A stretch of 64,000 nucleotides of DNA from Doryteuthis pealeii (lineage: Eukaryota; Mollusca; Cephalopoda; Myopsida; Loliginidae), in the NCBI GenBank assembly GCA_023376005.1, contig CM042152.1, forward strand, positions 69,580,139 to 69,644,138, written 5' to 3'. The notes under the pieces were generated by a model, which was not told the origin of the DNA, ran no database searches, and saw nothing but the letters and a program-made list of their open reading frames with translations. This document shows, piece by piece, positions 52,074 to 61,879 of this stretch. The position numbers and the translations under genes are program-made. The first letter of the stretch is position 1. Each line of letters opens with the position of its first letter.

Positions 52074-52703
52074 TCTTATTATAATGGAGATTGTGTGTTT
52101 TTCTGTCTGTAACCGAAACTATACTACTACTCAAGTCAGAATTTCCTTAGTTATTTACGTCACATTCTCCATGATTGTTATTTTTATTTAAACCTCAATA
52201 ACTAATAAAACTGTTTGACATTATTAATACTGTTGGCCTTATCTAAATACTAATAACATGCATTTGAATTTATATATACAACAAAATAGCGGTTTACAGT
52301 GTAAACAGGAAGGCTAATTTGCATATTGATATTAAAAACTTGATTTTAATAAATATGTGTTTAGTATTATTGATTTCTAATTGTTTGGTTTTGTCTTAAT
52401 AAATATTATCAAAAACCTCGGGGATAAATCTTAAAAGAAATTCATTAACAAAAACAAATAACTGTAATTTTATTCTTTATTTCCTATATTAACTCAATAG
52501 TTAAATTAGGAAAATTTAGCATTGAAAAACGGAAGTGATGAAAGGGTAAGTTTCGGTTGTTTTATTTTCCGATTATAACCCCTCCGTTTCAAATCTTTTT
52601 ATTTGAATTCTTAATTAGTTTCAATAGCATTTGTGATTTAATTTAATATTTTATTACATTTAAACTTAAATACTTGCACCCGGAGGGTGCATATATTTGC
52701 TAG
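52074..52703 (+). mobile_element. Hel-1, complete non-autonomous Helitron-like element
   Basis: 630 bp from TCTTATTATAATGGAGATTG (A before) to TGCACCCGGAGGGTGCA, ATATATTTGCTAG (T after). It shows the 5' TC, 3' hairpin, CTAG and A/T target expected of Helitrons. No Rep/helicase frame, so it is non-autonomous. Confidence 0.87.
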
Positions 52704-53095
52704 TATTAATAATGGAGATTCGCTTCCGGTTTTTGTCTGTAACAAAAATTACGTCACTGCTTACGTTACATTACCCAAAATCGTCCTAACATAGAATAAA
52801 TACACTCAAAATTTGAACATGCAACATTAGACAGTCCTCATTGTTTTTTAAAACAAGTTTTAATAAATACATGACTGGTATTATATATCTATATATAGTT
52901 TGTTTTATTTTAATACATATTTAAAGTTTACATTTCCAATTGTTTTATTTTTTAATCCTTTAATGAATTTAATGATTTTACTTACTTAGGGTATAAACTC
53001 GCTGACATTGAATTTTTTACTCCCACCCCTCAGGCAATATGTTTCAAAAATCTATTTTTACATCGCCCGGAGGGTGTTTTTTTATTTTGTACTAG
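52704..53095 (+). mobile_element. Hel-1b, directly abutting Hel-1
   Basis: TATTAATAATGGAGATTCGC start, GTCTGTAACAAAAATTACG, 3' hairpin CGCCCGGAGGGTG-like and TTTTGTACTAG end, followed by T. It begins at the base after the CTAG of the previous element. Closest relative: 59026-59422 (minus). Confidence 0.78.
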
Positions 53096-53099
53096 TGTA

Positions 53100-53235
53100 T
53101 ATAATGAAGTATTGCGAATATGAAAAGTATTTGCATACAAAACTGCTCAATGCTAATTTAGCAGAGATAGTTTAAAATCTCAAATACTTTATGGTACTAA
53201 TTTCCCATTACTAAAGTTTTATGCATATTAAACTT

Positions 53236-53282
<47 letters not shown>

Positions 53283-53400
53283 GAAGTATTGTGAATATGA
53301 AAAGTGTTTGCATACAAATGTGCTCAGTGGTAAATTAGCAGAGCAGGTTTAATATCTCAAATACTTTATTATGGTACTAATTTACCGTTACTAAAGTTTA
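53100..53400 (+). repeat. Direct repeat pair around (TA)n
   Basis: GTATTGCGAATATGAAAAGT...CTCAAATACTTTATGG...TTACTAAAGTTT occurs at about 53110-53230 and again at 53284-53400, with (TA)n between. The second copy continues into the fold-back at 53340-53665. Confidence 0.75.
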
Positions 53401-53665
53401 ATGTGTATCAGGCAATCTTCAGACAGTTGAAATGTTGTTGGTCTAGTGTTTGTATAACGTGATGCGTGTTAATGTAATAGAATCTTATTACACAATAAAT
53501 ATTATTAAATATAAGCCTTGCGTAATAAGATTCTATCACTTAACATGCATCACATTATACAAATACTAGACCAACCACTTTTCACTATTCACCTGTCTGA
53601 GAATTGCCTAATACACATGAACATTTAGTAACAGTAAATTAGTACCGTAATATTGTATTTGATAT
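53340..53665. mobile_element. Fold-back element
   Basis: Arms include AATACTTTATTATGGTACTA, TGTTGGTCTAGTGTTTGTAT, GTAATAGAATCTTATTAC and their complements ACTAGACCAAC and GTAATAAGATTCTATCAC. The loop is ACAATAAATATTATTAAATA. Arms about 140 bp, moderately diverged. Confidence 0.8.
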
Positions 53666-53689
53666 ATATATATATATGGGGGGGGGGTG

Positions 53690-54054
53690 AGTTATAAAAT
53701 CACACATGCACAGCAAACATATACATAGCACACCACAGATAATAAAAATCACAGCACAGCTGGGTCTGAGAATCACACACACACACACACACAAATAAAC
53801 AAACTCCTAAACAGCGGAGACCTACCTCAGCCCATAAAGATAGGCCAAATCCCTCCAAGTAAACAACATAAACACAAACATACACAGGAATGACCAACAC
53901 ACATGCACACAAAAAAGTAAAAGGAAAAAACTCTGGAATGATAAGACATTATTAAACACACACACACACACAGAATTTGGCAGAAGATATTATAAAGCCT
54001 ACAACAGAATGGTCAGATTATAGCCACAGGTTAACAGCTCCCTTCCAGGACTCC
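53690..54054. other. CA-rich spacer
   Basis: G-run at 53680-53687, (CA)n near 53775-53793 and 53957-53972. No gene. Confidence 0.5.
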
Positions 54055-54190
54055 TGCTTTTAGAAATCTTCTGATGAAGGGATCTTTATCCTGAAATATT
54101 AAGAGAATAAATCAAAGGTAAAGGAACAACAGCATAGTTACCTTATTTTTCTTTGCACTTGCATTGTGATAGCCTTTAAAGCCAACCACC
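54055..54190 (+). repeat. Single arm of the 30918 fold-back family
   Basis: CTTCTGATGAAGGGATC, TATCCTGAAATATTAAGAGA, AGCATAGTTACCTTATTTTT, TTGCACTTGCATTGTGATAG, AAGCCAACCACCAAGCC correspond to the right arm of 30918-31208. The hammerhead-like core is better preserved here (CTGATGA). Confidence 0.65.
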
Positions 54191-54193
54191 AAG

Positions 54194-54241
<48 letters not shown>

Positions 54242-54244
54242 TTT

Positions 54245-54833
54245 ATTTATTTAATTTGCTGAGTTTTTATAGATCAATGTTTATTATAAACAGCTACCCA
54301 GGTTTCATGCTACGGGGCAATCATCAGGTTGTTGAGTTAGATCCCATGGTGTTTGTTGAAGATCTTTTCTTAATGTCACATTCTGGACCGCAAATAACGT
54401 CGGTTACTTTCGCAGATGCTAGTGTACTTCGGATTTATTAAAAATTTAAATTTTTTCAAAAATTGCATTTTTTTGTAACAATGCCAACGAAGTTACCTCC
54501 CTTTATTCGTTAAAAATAGAAAAAATTTTCTTTTGAAAAAAAATTTTTTATTTTTTATTTTTAAATTAATTCCGTTTGATAAAGGATGTATATGTTTTCA
54601 AAAAAACATTTTTATATATGGTAGAGTCTTTTAAATTTTTTCCAACATAATACAAAGGTGGATGGTGTTGTTCCTTTGTCGAAAATCCATTTTTTTATTG
54701 TTGAAATATCAGATTTTTTTGTAAAAAATTGTAGAATTGTTTTTCAGGGTGATGATTGCCCCATAGCATGAAACCTGGGTAGCTGTTTATAATAAACATT
54801 GATCTATAAAAACTCAGCAAATTAAATAAATAT
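54245..54833. mobile_element. MITE-E with ~90-bp inverted ends
   Basis: Left arm TTTAATTTGCTGAGTTTTTA, TAAACAGCTACCCAGGTTTC, GGGGCAATCATCA. The right arm is its complement, ending CTCAGCAAATTAAATAAAT, with very few mismatches, implying recent insertion. The ~420-bp interior is AT-rich and non-coding. Confidence 0.87.
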
Positions 54834-54903
54834 TAGCTCTCACAATTTGTGATTGAGCACTGTATTTTCTTTGTTTCATCACAAAAAAAACTTGTTTTTA
54901 TAT

Positions 54904-54904
54904 A

Positions 54905-54961
<57 letters not shown>

Positions 54962-55016
54962 GGCATTAAATAGCCCACAAGTATTGATATGCCATTAAAC
55001 AAAATAACCAACCATT
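54904..55016. repeat. (TA)n plus Fam4-type tail
   Basis: (TA)n at 54906-54958 followed by TTGGCATTAAATAGCCCACA, TTGATATGCCATTAAAC and ACCAACC. Confidence 0.7.
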
Positions 55017-55294
55017 GATTTGACAAATAATCATTTCTGACATGGGGCATAAAATTTGAATTGATTTAGTCGAAAAGAGAAAAATATTGAGATAATATTT
55101 CTATTATATCAATTGAAATAAGGATGTGTATATGTGTAATTTGATCTAAAATTAATAAATAAAGTACTGAGAAATTATCTTTAAAATTTCGGAAAGGTAA
55201 AACCTCCGTGCCATTTGTGTCCCTTCTAATTTTAGTGACATTCAAAAGATAAGAAAGGGGAGATAATTAGGTATAAATGAGTAATTACCCTTTT

Positions 55295-55326
<32 letters not shown>

Positions 55327-55800
55327 CCAAGTCCAATGAGGAAGTTTCTGTTTAATGGATGTTAAATTTACAATTAATCTTCTATTGCCTTTGGCTTTCC
55401 TCTTGAACTAGACACGATTTTGCCATTGTGTCTTTCTATTTGATAAATGCAATCAAATATGTGGGGTGGGGGCGTTGTAGGGAGGGGGTGTTAAACACTG
55501 TTGAGTTCTTTAAACCAGTATAAAATGTTCTCTGAAAAACTTTCTGCTGATCATGTGATTTCCTATTTTGTTTATTTGTTTAGTTTATTTTTTAAACTGA
55601 AATTTCTATTTGTCTGAATTTTTTGAGATGAGGCTTAATGATTTGTATTATTTGAGATGTATAAGAATTTAATGTATTTTTAGCTATTGAAGCTAAAACT
55701 GCTTCTTATAAGAGAAGAGATAATAAAAGTCTTACCTTGAAAGGTTCCCTGGATTAGAGGGGATCAGAGTGTAGTATCTGTTCCAGGTGCTGTGCTCTAA
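55017..55800. other. Unassigned AT-rich sequence
   Basis: No gene. Poly-T tracts at about 55292-55326. A decayed GATGAGG-family scrap (CTGAATTTTTTGAGATGAGG) at 55614-55640. Confidence 0.4.
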
Positions 55801-55807
55801 TACTCTT

Positions 55808-56460
55808 ACCTCTCACCCGGTTTTGACTGGGGGTCCGGCGAGCTTCGGCCGCTGGACCGGTTTTTGGTTATAATAATAGCGTCGATCCCAGGGGGCCATC
55901 CCCCAGGCAACACCTGCCCCCTTGATTTAAAGGGCAGGGCTGGGTTTATTGCCCAGTGCCTGAGGCACCCCCCTTGAGGGGGAATGCCGACAGGATCGAC
56001 GCAATTTTTCACCTACCACTCCATGAGCTTCGGTTTGTGGGTGGTCCCACGTTAATAGGGACTTTGTGCCTGACCCGTACAAGTGGGGTACGTGGTAAAT
56101 ACACACCCGGTTTCGACTGGGGGTCCGGCGAGCTTCAGCCGCTGGACCAGTGATGTTATAATAATAGCGTCAATCCCAGAGGGCCATCCCTCCAGGCAAT
56201 ACCTGCCCCCTTTGGGGACAGGGCTGGGTTTATTGCCCAGCACCTGAGGCACCCCCCTTGAGGGGGAATGCCGCTGGGATCGACGCAATTTTTGTTCTCT
56301 CCCACCCATTAGCTTTGGCCGGTAAAGTAAAATTAATAGCGTCGATCCCAGTAGGCACAGTTTTTATGTCTACCATCCATGAGCTTCGGCTTGTGGGTGG
56401 GCCCACATAAAAATGTCCTTGTGTCAAGCCCTCATAAGTAGGATGAGCGGCAAATAACCA
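55808..56460 (+). repeat. G repeat, tandem copies
   Basis: Two to three direct copies (55808-56095, 56104-56335, 56336-56460) of a GC-rich unit: CACCCGGTTTTGACTGGGGG, TCCGGCGAGCTTCGGCCG, AGCGTCGATCCCAGGG, CCTGAGGCACCCCCCTTGAG, GGGGGAATGCCG. It is much richer in CpG than its surroundings. The 59854-60111 copy has target duplications, showing that G is a mobile retroposon. Confidence 0.78.
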
Positions 56461-56489
56461 TAACCTTACCTTGAAAGGTTGTCATTACT

Positions 56490-56720
56490 TCATACAGGAC
56501 CAGGAGTGAATTTACATGAAGTAGCTGGTATATATATGGCACTCAAGAATATTCCATATTTGCATATGGGTGATACCATTCCCGAGTCCTGATTGGCTGA
56601 TGAATGGGAGCAGCCATGTTTACACTGTAAAGACAGCAAGCAAAATGCTGCGATTAGGTTCAAACTTCGATCACAACATTGGACACATGTACAGAACATA
56701 GTGTGACAATGATAAAGATA
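56490..56720 (-). repeat. F/P-related repeat
   Basis: GATACCATTCCCGAGTCCTG, ATTGGCTGATGAATGG share the CCAAT-containing block with F repeats. Flanking parts differ. Confidence 0.5.
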
Positions 56721-56794
56721 TGTTATAGTGAAAGCTTATCTGGACACTTTTAAAGTTCTCTATCCACCCATACATACTTCAAAAATACCCTGGG

Positions 56795-57062
56795 CTTGTG
56801 TCCAGTGGCTTTGGTTCTGGACCAGTTAAGTAATTAAACAGCGTTGATCCCAGGGGCTATCCTCCCCAGGTAACACCTGCCCCTTGATTTAAAGGGGTAG
56901 GGCTGGGTTTATTGCCCAGTGCCTGAAGTGCCCCACTTGAGGTGGGGGATGCCAACGGGATCAAATGCATTTTTTGCACCTACCATCCCATGAGTCTCGG
57001 TTCGTGTGTGGTCCCGCTTTAAAAAGACTTTGTGTCACACCCACATACATGGGATGCAAGGT
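56795..57062 (+). repeat. G repeat, single copy
   Basis: TGTGTCCAGTGGCTTTGGTT, AGCGTTGATCCCAGGGGC, CTGGGTTTATTGCCCAGTGC, GGGATCAAATGC, ATGAGTCTCGGTTCGTG. Diverged from the 55808 array. Confidence 0.72.
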
Positions 57063-57067
57063 AAGTA

Positions 57068-57308
57068 AAGTCGTCAGGGTGGCCTAAAGTCGGTATCAGC
57101 CAATCAGCGCAGGAGTCTATCCCCTTTTCAATAGCGCTAGACCAAGGAGATTATTTTAGCGTCTGAGGGGGAGCGCCACACCTACCATCAGATTCCTTAC
57201 TTTGCCGCACAGATCCCTGTGCTACTCAGATGCTGAGTTGGCCAGGGCTGGTATTGAACTAGGAACCTTGTGGCTGCTAGCCGAACACTCTACCGACTGA
57301 GCTATTCA
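57068..57308 (-). mobile_element. SINE-1, tRNA-derived
   Basis: Reverse SINE-1 from TCGTCAGGGTGGCCTAAAGT to CTCTACCGACTGAGCTATTC. Its head half forms part of the 181-bp tandem array that follows. Confidence 0.9.
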
Positions 57309-57925
57309 AAAATTATCTGCACTCTTTTCTTTTATGGAAGCTGAGCTCGTCATCTTATCAGCATGATTTGATGATGAGGATGATGGTGATGATGATCCCT
57401 GTGCTACTCAGACGCTGAGTTGGTGAGGGCCAGTATTGAACTAGGAACCTTGTGGCTGCTAGCCGAACGCTCTACTGACTGAGCTATTCAAAAATTATCT
57501 GCACTCTTTTCTTTATGGAAGCTGAGCTCATCATCTTATCAGCATGATTTGATGATGAGGATGATGGTGATGATGATCCCTGTGCTACTCAGACGCCGAG
57601 TTGGCGAGGGCCAGTATTGTACTAGGAACCTTGTGGCTGCTAGCCGAACGCTCTACCGACTGAGCTATTCAAAAATTATCTGCACTCTTTTCTTTATGGA
57701 AGCTGAGCTCATCATCTTATCAGCATGATTTGATAATGAGGATGATGGTGATTATGATCCCTGTGCTTCTCAGACACTGAGTTGGCGAGGGCCAGTATTG
57801 AACTAGGAACCTTGTGGCTGCTAGCCGAACGCTCTACCGACAGCTATTCAAAAATTATCTGCACTCTTTTCTTCATGGAAGCTGAGCTCATCATCTTATC
57901 AGCATGATTTGATGATGAGGTTGAG
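57212..57925 (-). repeat. 181-bp tandem array seeded by a SINE-1 head
   Basis: GATCCCTGTGCTACTCAG recurs at 57212, 57394, 57575 and 57756 (period 181-182). Each unit holds the SINE-1 head complement plus about 90 bp of flank (TTATCTGCACTCTTTTC, CATCTTATCAGCATGATTTG, (GAT)n). So the SINE/flank junction was duplicated as a block. Units are very similar, so amplification is recent. Confidence 0.9.
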
Positions 57926-58273
57926 GTTGATGCTGATGATGATGATGATAACTGAGGTGAAAATATTGTCATACCAACATTAATCAATTTGTTCTTGTAT
58001 ATGCCTCAATAAATAAACATGTAGGTCAAGAGGGGGGTGGGTGGAGTTGCCAAGTAACCGTGACTGCCCCCGAGAGATATCATTAAGTGGAATCTATTGA
58101 CATGGCCGCTCCAATGACATAATTTAGTTATGGAAAACATTCATCCATAGATAACTTAATAAATAATATATTAGTCTTACACCAAAACAAACACTCACTA
58201 AAAGTGTGCTCTTGCAGGTTTCTTGATGGAAAAATATATCCTTTCTACACTCTCAACTTACCTCTGAAGTGAT
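57926..58273. other. Unassigned spacer
   Basis: A (GAT)n run at the start, then sequence without a recognisable gene or repeat. Confidence 0.4.
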
Positions 58274-58423
58274 TATCTTATTATAATGGAGATACAGTGT
58301 TTATCCTCTCTGTAACCGAAACTATGTTACTGCTTACATCACAAAAAGCATCAGGAATTGCGAAAGTTTATCAATAATCATTATTTAATCTTAACTCTTA
58401 ATGTCTTATACCGCCTCATTCCA

Positions 58424-58718
58424 TAGGAAGCACGTGGTGTAATGGTTAAAGTCATGGGAAATGGACTCATCCCCCCGAGTTCAAATCCTGGACGTGGTAA
58501 TTGCATTTAACTTAGCGCTAATACCCTTGGGAAAGGTATGAATCCTACTATCCCTCCAGCTATGGGTAAATAGCAGGGCAGACTGGGTTCTTTAACCATG
58601 GCTAGGTAACCAGTCTAGGAGAAGGAAAACTCTGAATTCAAACCTGTTGAACTCCGCTTAAGAAATTGACCTTGTGTCATATCCTGCTCGTGCGGAGAAG
58701 TTTGTAAATATATATGTT
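58424..58718 (+). mobile_element. SINE-2, full length, with 13-bp target duplication
   Basis: Flanked by exact CCGCCTCATTCCA (58411-58423 and 58719-58731). Head GTGGTGTAATGGTTAAAGTC, B box GAGTTCAAATCCTGG, complete body to GCGGAGAAGTTTGTAAATAT. About 295 bp. The homologous site at 553-568 is empty. Best reference copy of the family. Confidence 0.93.
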
Positions 58719-59025
58719 CCGCCTCATTCCACCCAGCCGGAAGTCACATTTGTTTTCCTAATCCACCCCAAACGTTAGCCTTTAAATGTAATATTAAACA
58801 TATTTAGAAGTCTTTGATTTACAGGAAATAACAGGTAACTTTAAATGATAAATCCTCATAAGAATGGGGCTCTGGACTTAGAAAATTCTTGACAAGATGT
58901 TAAGAGTTAATTAGCATCTTATTCAATCTCTGATAAAGTCCAGCTGAGTTAGATTTGCTTCAAAAGAGCCCATGTTATTTATACATTTATAATCTTGCAA
59001 TGCGTATTATATATACTAGCAAAAT

Positions 59026-59422
59026 AAAAAAAAACACCCTCCGGGCGATGTAAAAATAAATTTTTGAAAGATATTGCTTGAGGAGGTGGAAGTTAAAAAT
59101 TAAATGTCGGAGAGTTTGAACCATAAATCATGAAATCATCAAATTTATTAAAGGATTAAAAAAAAAAAACAATTTGAAATTGAAACTAAGTTATATTAAC
59201 TTTGAATATATATTAAAATAAAACAAACTATATATAAATATATGATACTGGGGATGTATCTATTAAAACTTGTTTTAAAAAACAATGAGGACTGTCTAAT
59301 GTTGCATGCTCAAATTTTGAGTGTATTTATTCTATGTTATGACGATTTTGGGTATAGTGACATAAGCAGTGACGTAGTTTTTGTTACAGAAAAAAAACGG
59401 AAGCGAATCTCCATTATTAATA
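59026..59422 (-). mobile_element. Hel-1b, minus-strand copy
   Basis: CTAGCAAAATAAAAAAAAAC, hairpin CACCCTCCGGGCG, then the Hel-1b interior to CGAATCTCCATTATTAATA. Nested in the Hel-1 long copy, whose sequence resumes with AAATAAAGGTTTACATAG. Confidence 0.8.
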
Positions 59423-59853
59423 GAAATTAGAAATAAAGGTTTACATAGTATATGGTGTTGATTATTTGCATACTGGTTTTAACAAAACCGTGTTTAATAA
59501 ATGATTACTTGGTATTATTGATTTCTAATATTATTGGTTTATTCTCAAATTCATCAAAAGCAATCATATGTATCAGTTTATATTGAAATCAATTAGAATA
59601 AGATAAAAATGTGTGTAATTTTTGTATATGCGTTTCATGAGTCTTTCTAATTTAATGTAATGTTTTATTTATAAAACTTAAATACTTGTGCGTGAGAGTC
59701 ACATATTTTTGCTAGTATATATAAAAAAACAGGATTTGGTATTAAATAGCCCACATGGTCAAAATCATTAATACATAGAATAAATCTTATTTATTAATGA
59801 TGTCACTATGAAAATCTGAGTTACATTTGTCTCAAAACAGCCCATGTTATTAG

Positions 59854-60111
59854 GGTATTTGCCTCTCACCCCACTTATGAGGGCGTGACATAAGGACATT
59901 TTTATGTGGGCCAACCCACAAGCCGAAGCTCATGGGTGGTAGACACAAAAAATGCGTCGATCCCGTCGGCATTCCCCCTCAAGGGGGCGCCTCAGGCGCT
60001 GGGCAATAAACCCAGCCCTGCCCCTTTAAATCGAGGGGTCGGGTGTTGCCTGGGGGGATAGCCCCTGGGATCAACGCTGTTAATTTCATTAATAGACACA
60101 GGCCCCAAAAG
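59854..60111 (-). mobile_element. G retroposon with 14-bp target duplication
   Basis: Flanked by exact GCCCATGTTATTAG (59840-59853 and 60112-60125). The interior matches the 55808 unit in reverse: AAGCCGAAGCTCATGGGTGG, GCGTCGATCCCGTCGGC, CCCCCTCAAGGGGGCGCC, CTGGGCAATAAACCCAGCC. A long duplication of this size is typical of LINE-mediated insertion. Confidence 0.88.
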
Positions 60112-60644
60112 GCCCATGTTATTAGTGCATTTAAAATCCTGCAATGTGTCTTATATATCACTAAGAAATAAAGGTTTACATAATATATGGTGTGTTAATT
60201 TGCATACTGGTTTTAACAAAATCGGGTTTGATAAATAATTACTTGGTGTTATTGATCTCTAATATTATTGCTTTATTCTCTAACATATTAAAATCAGTCC
60301 TATGAATGATTTTATATAGAAAGCTGTTACAATCTTATGGGCCATCCTGGTAGGCTTTAAGCAAGAGCGCTTGTCCAGTGGAAATCCTCGATAAAGTATC
60401 CTTTGGTTCTTCTTAGTATCGTAAGTTCCTCCTCAATGATTGCAAGTGAACTATGGCAAGTATCAGTGTTTAAATAGTGAATCAGCCAAGCATTATGGCT
60501 GTTAATTGGCTGGAAGAATAAACCACATGATCTCGGCTAGTCTATAAATTTCAGTGGGGAATTGTAGCACACCTTATATCCACAAATATTCCAATTATAA
60601 TATAATTGAAATAAGTGTAATGTTTTTTTTATATGCGTTCTTAT

Positions 60645-60941
60645 AGAATAATCAAGCTAAGTTCCAATTACCATCGAATTGGTAAGACAGGGCAACAAGC
60701 AATCGTAACTCAAATACGAACCTGTCTTGCTGCATCACTACTGCAGAATGACAGGGTATTTATGAAACTCCACAACATCATCGAAACTAAGCAGCCAATC
60801 AGAACTCAAGGAATGGAATCACCCAAATACATGAATGGACTATTCTTGATTTTTATAAATACCAACTGTCTTAGACACTGCTTCAGTTGTGCTTAGCCAG
60901 TTGCTGTTGTTCAAACCAACAGTTGACTGACTGACTCAATA
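60645..60941 (+). mobile_element. F element with 8-bp direct repeats
   Basis: Flanked by exact GTTCTTAT (60637-60644 and 60942-60949). AGCCAATCAGAACTCAAGG is followed about 55 bp later by TTTTTATAAATACC, a good CCAAT-TATA arrangement. Ends lack clear inverted repeats. Best-preserved F copy. Confidence 0.68.
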
Positions 60942-61141
60942 GTTCTTATTTAATTTTGTTAGTCTTTCTAATTTATATTTCATTACATTAAAACTTAAAT
61001 ACTTAGGCCCAGCGGAAGGCACATATTCTTGCTAGTTTTATATAAGATTTCTTTCTAGTCAACCATAGATATTATTTTTTCTAGTCTGGTGTTGTAGCTT
61101 AGACCAGACCCTGGTTGACTTTTATATTATGTTGTATTTCT

Positions 61142-61208
61142 TATGATCATAAAGAGTTGGCATCAAATAACCCTCAGGGTTGATATGCCATTAAACCAAA
61201 CCAAACTT
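61142..61208 (+). repeat. Fam4-type tail
   Basis: GAGTTGGCATCAAATAACCC, AGGGTTGATATGCCATTAAA, CCAAACCAAAC. Confidence 0.65.
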
Positions 61209-61254
61209 GGTTGACTTGCAGATGCAGCTTGTGGCCAGAATCAGATGAAATGGC

Positions 61255-61450
61255 ATAGTCTCTGTTGTGTAGTGGCTAAAGTGCAACATTGAAAGCAAGT
61301 TTGAACTCCAGTCGCACTATTAAGTTGACTTTTGGATTAATACTCTTGGGAAAGGTATGAACCCCTTCATTCCCAATCTATGGTGAAATAGTACCACTTC
61401 TGTTCTTCTACAAGGATAGCTTCACCATTAAATAACCCACAAAAGCTAGA
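61255..61450 (+). mobile_element. SINE-5
   Basis: TTGTGTAGTGGCTAAAGTGC head, B-box-like AAGTTTGAACTCCAG, then CTCTTGGGAAAGGTATGAAC, TTCTGTTCTTCTACAAGGAT and CATTAAATAACCCAC. Shorter than the 4022 copy. Confidence 0.65.
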
Positions 61451-61640
61451 TGGAAACTGCATACTTCCAGGTCCACTCTGACCTGGAGTGGTAGTACCTA
61501 TTGGTTAAATAGAAAAAACATGAGTTTAAAAAGATATGTTTAAAAAAATATTGAATGAATAAAAAGAATGAATAAAATAAAATATCTTATAAAATAAGGG
61601 TTGACATGCCATAAAATCTAACCAACCAACCAACCAGCCT
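61451..61640 (+). repeat. Fam4 3' fragment
   Basis: CCAGGTCCACTCTGACCTGG, GGTTAAATAGAAAAAACATG, GGGTTGACATGCCATAAAAT, CAACCAACCAACC. It follows SINE-5 directly. Confidence 0.7.
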
Positions 61641-61879
61641 TGTACCTATCTAGGGTGTATTTACAAATAACTACTTCATTGGAGCCAAATCTCTTTCCCT
61701 AGAGCATTCTTTTGAGGTCTGCAGTTTTGCCATTGTTGCAATCAACTTGTGACATGGTGCATTGTCTTGGTGAAAGAGTACTTTTTTCTTCTTCATTTGT
61801 GGCTGTTTTTTGTGATTTCTTCCTTTAATACACCAATAATGCTATATAATATTTGCTATGATGGTTTTCTTTTCTCAAT

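Larger units (their letters stand above)
58274..59715 (+). mobile_element. Hel-1 long form with nested insertions
   Basis: Starts TCTTATTATAATGGAGATAC and ends CACATATTTTTGCTAG followed by T. Interrupted by SINE-2 (58424-58718) and Hel-1b (59026-59422, minus). The interior adds a ~600-bp segment (TTGATTTACAGGAAATAACA, AATCTTGCAATGCG) absent from the 630-bp Hel-1 copies but present at 335-590 and 59800-60200. The 3' hairpin is decayed. Confidence 0.65.
59800..61035 (+). mobile_element. Hel-1 long form, second copy, with nested insertions
   Basis: The 5' part is diverged. It continues ATCTGAGTTACATTTG, AATCCTGCAATGTGTC, AAATAAAGGTTTACATAAT and ends GCACATATTCTTGCTAG then T. Interrupted by G (59854-60111), an unassigned segment with a CTATAAATTTCAG TATA-like site (about 60312-60590), and F (60645-60941). 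Confidence 0.62.

Noticed and set aside
57212..57925. CRISPR-like array
   Set aside because: Units of 181 bp are repeated whole with no unique spacers, and the context is animal DNA.
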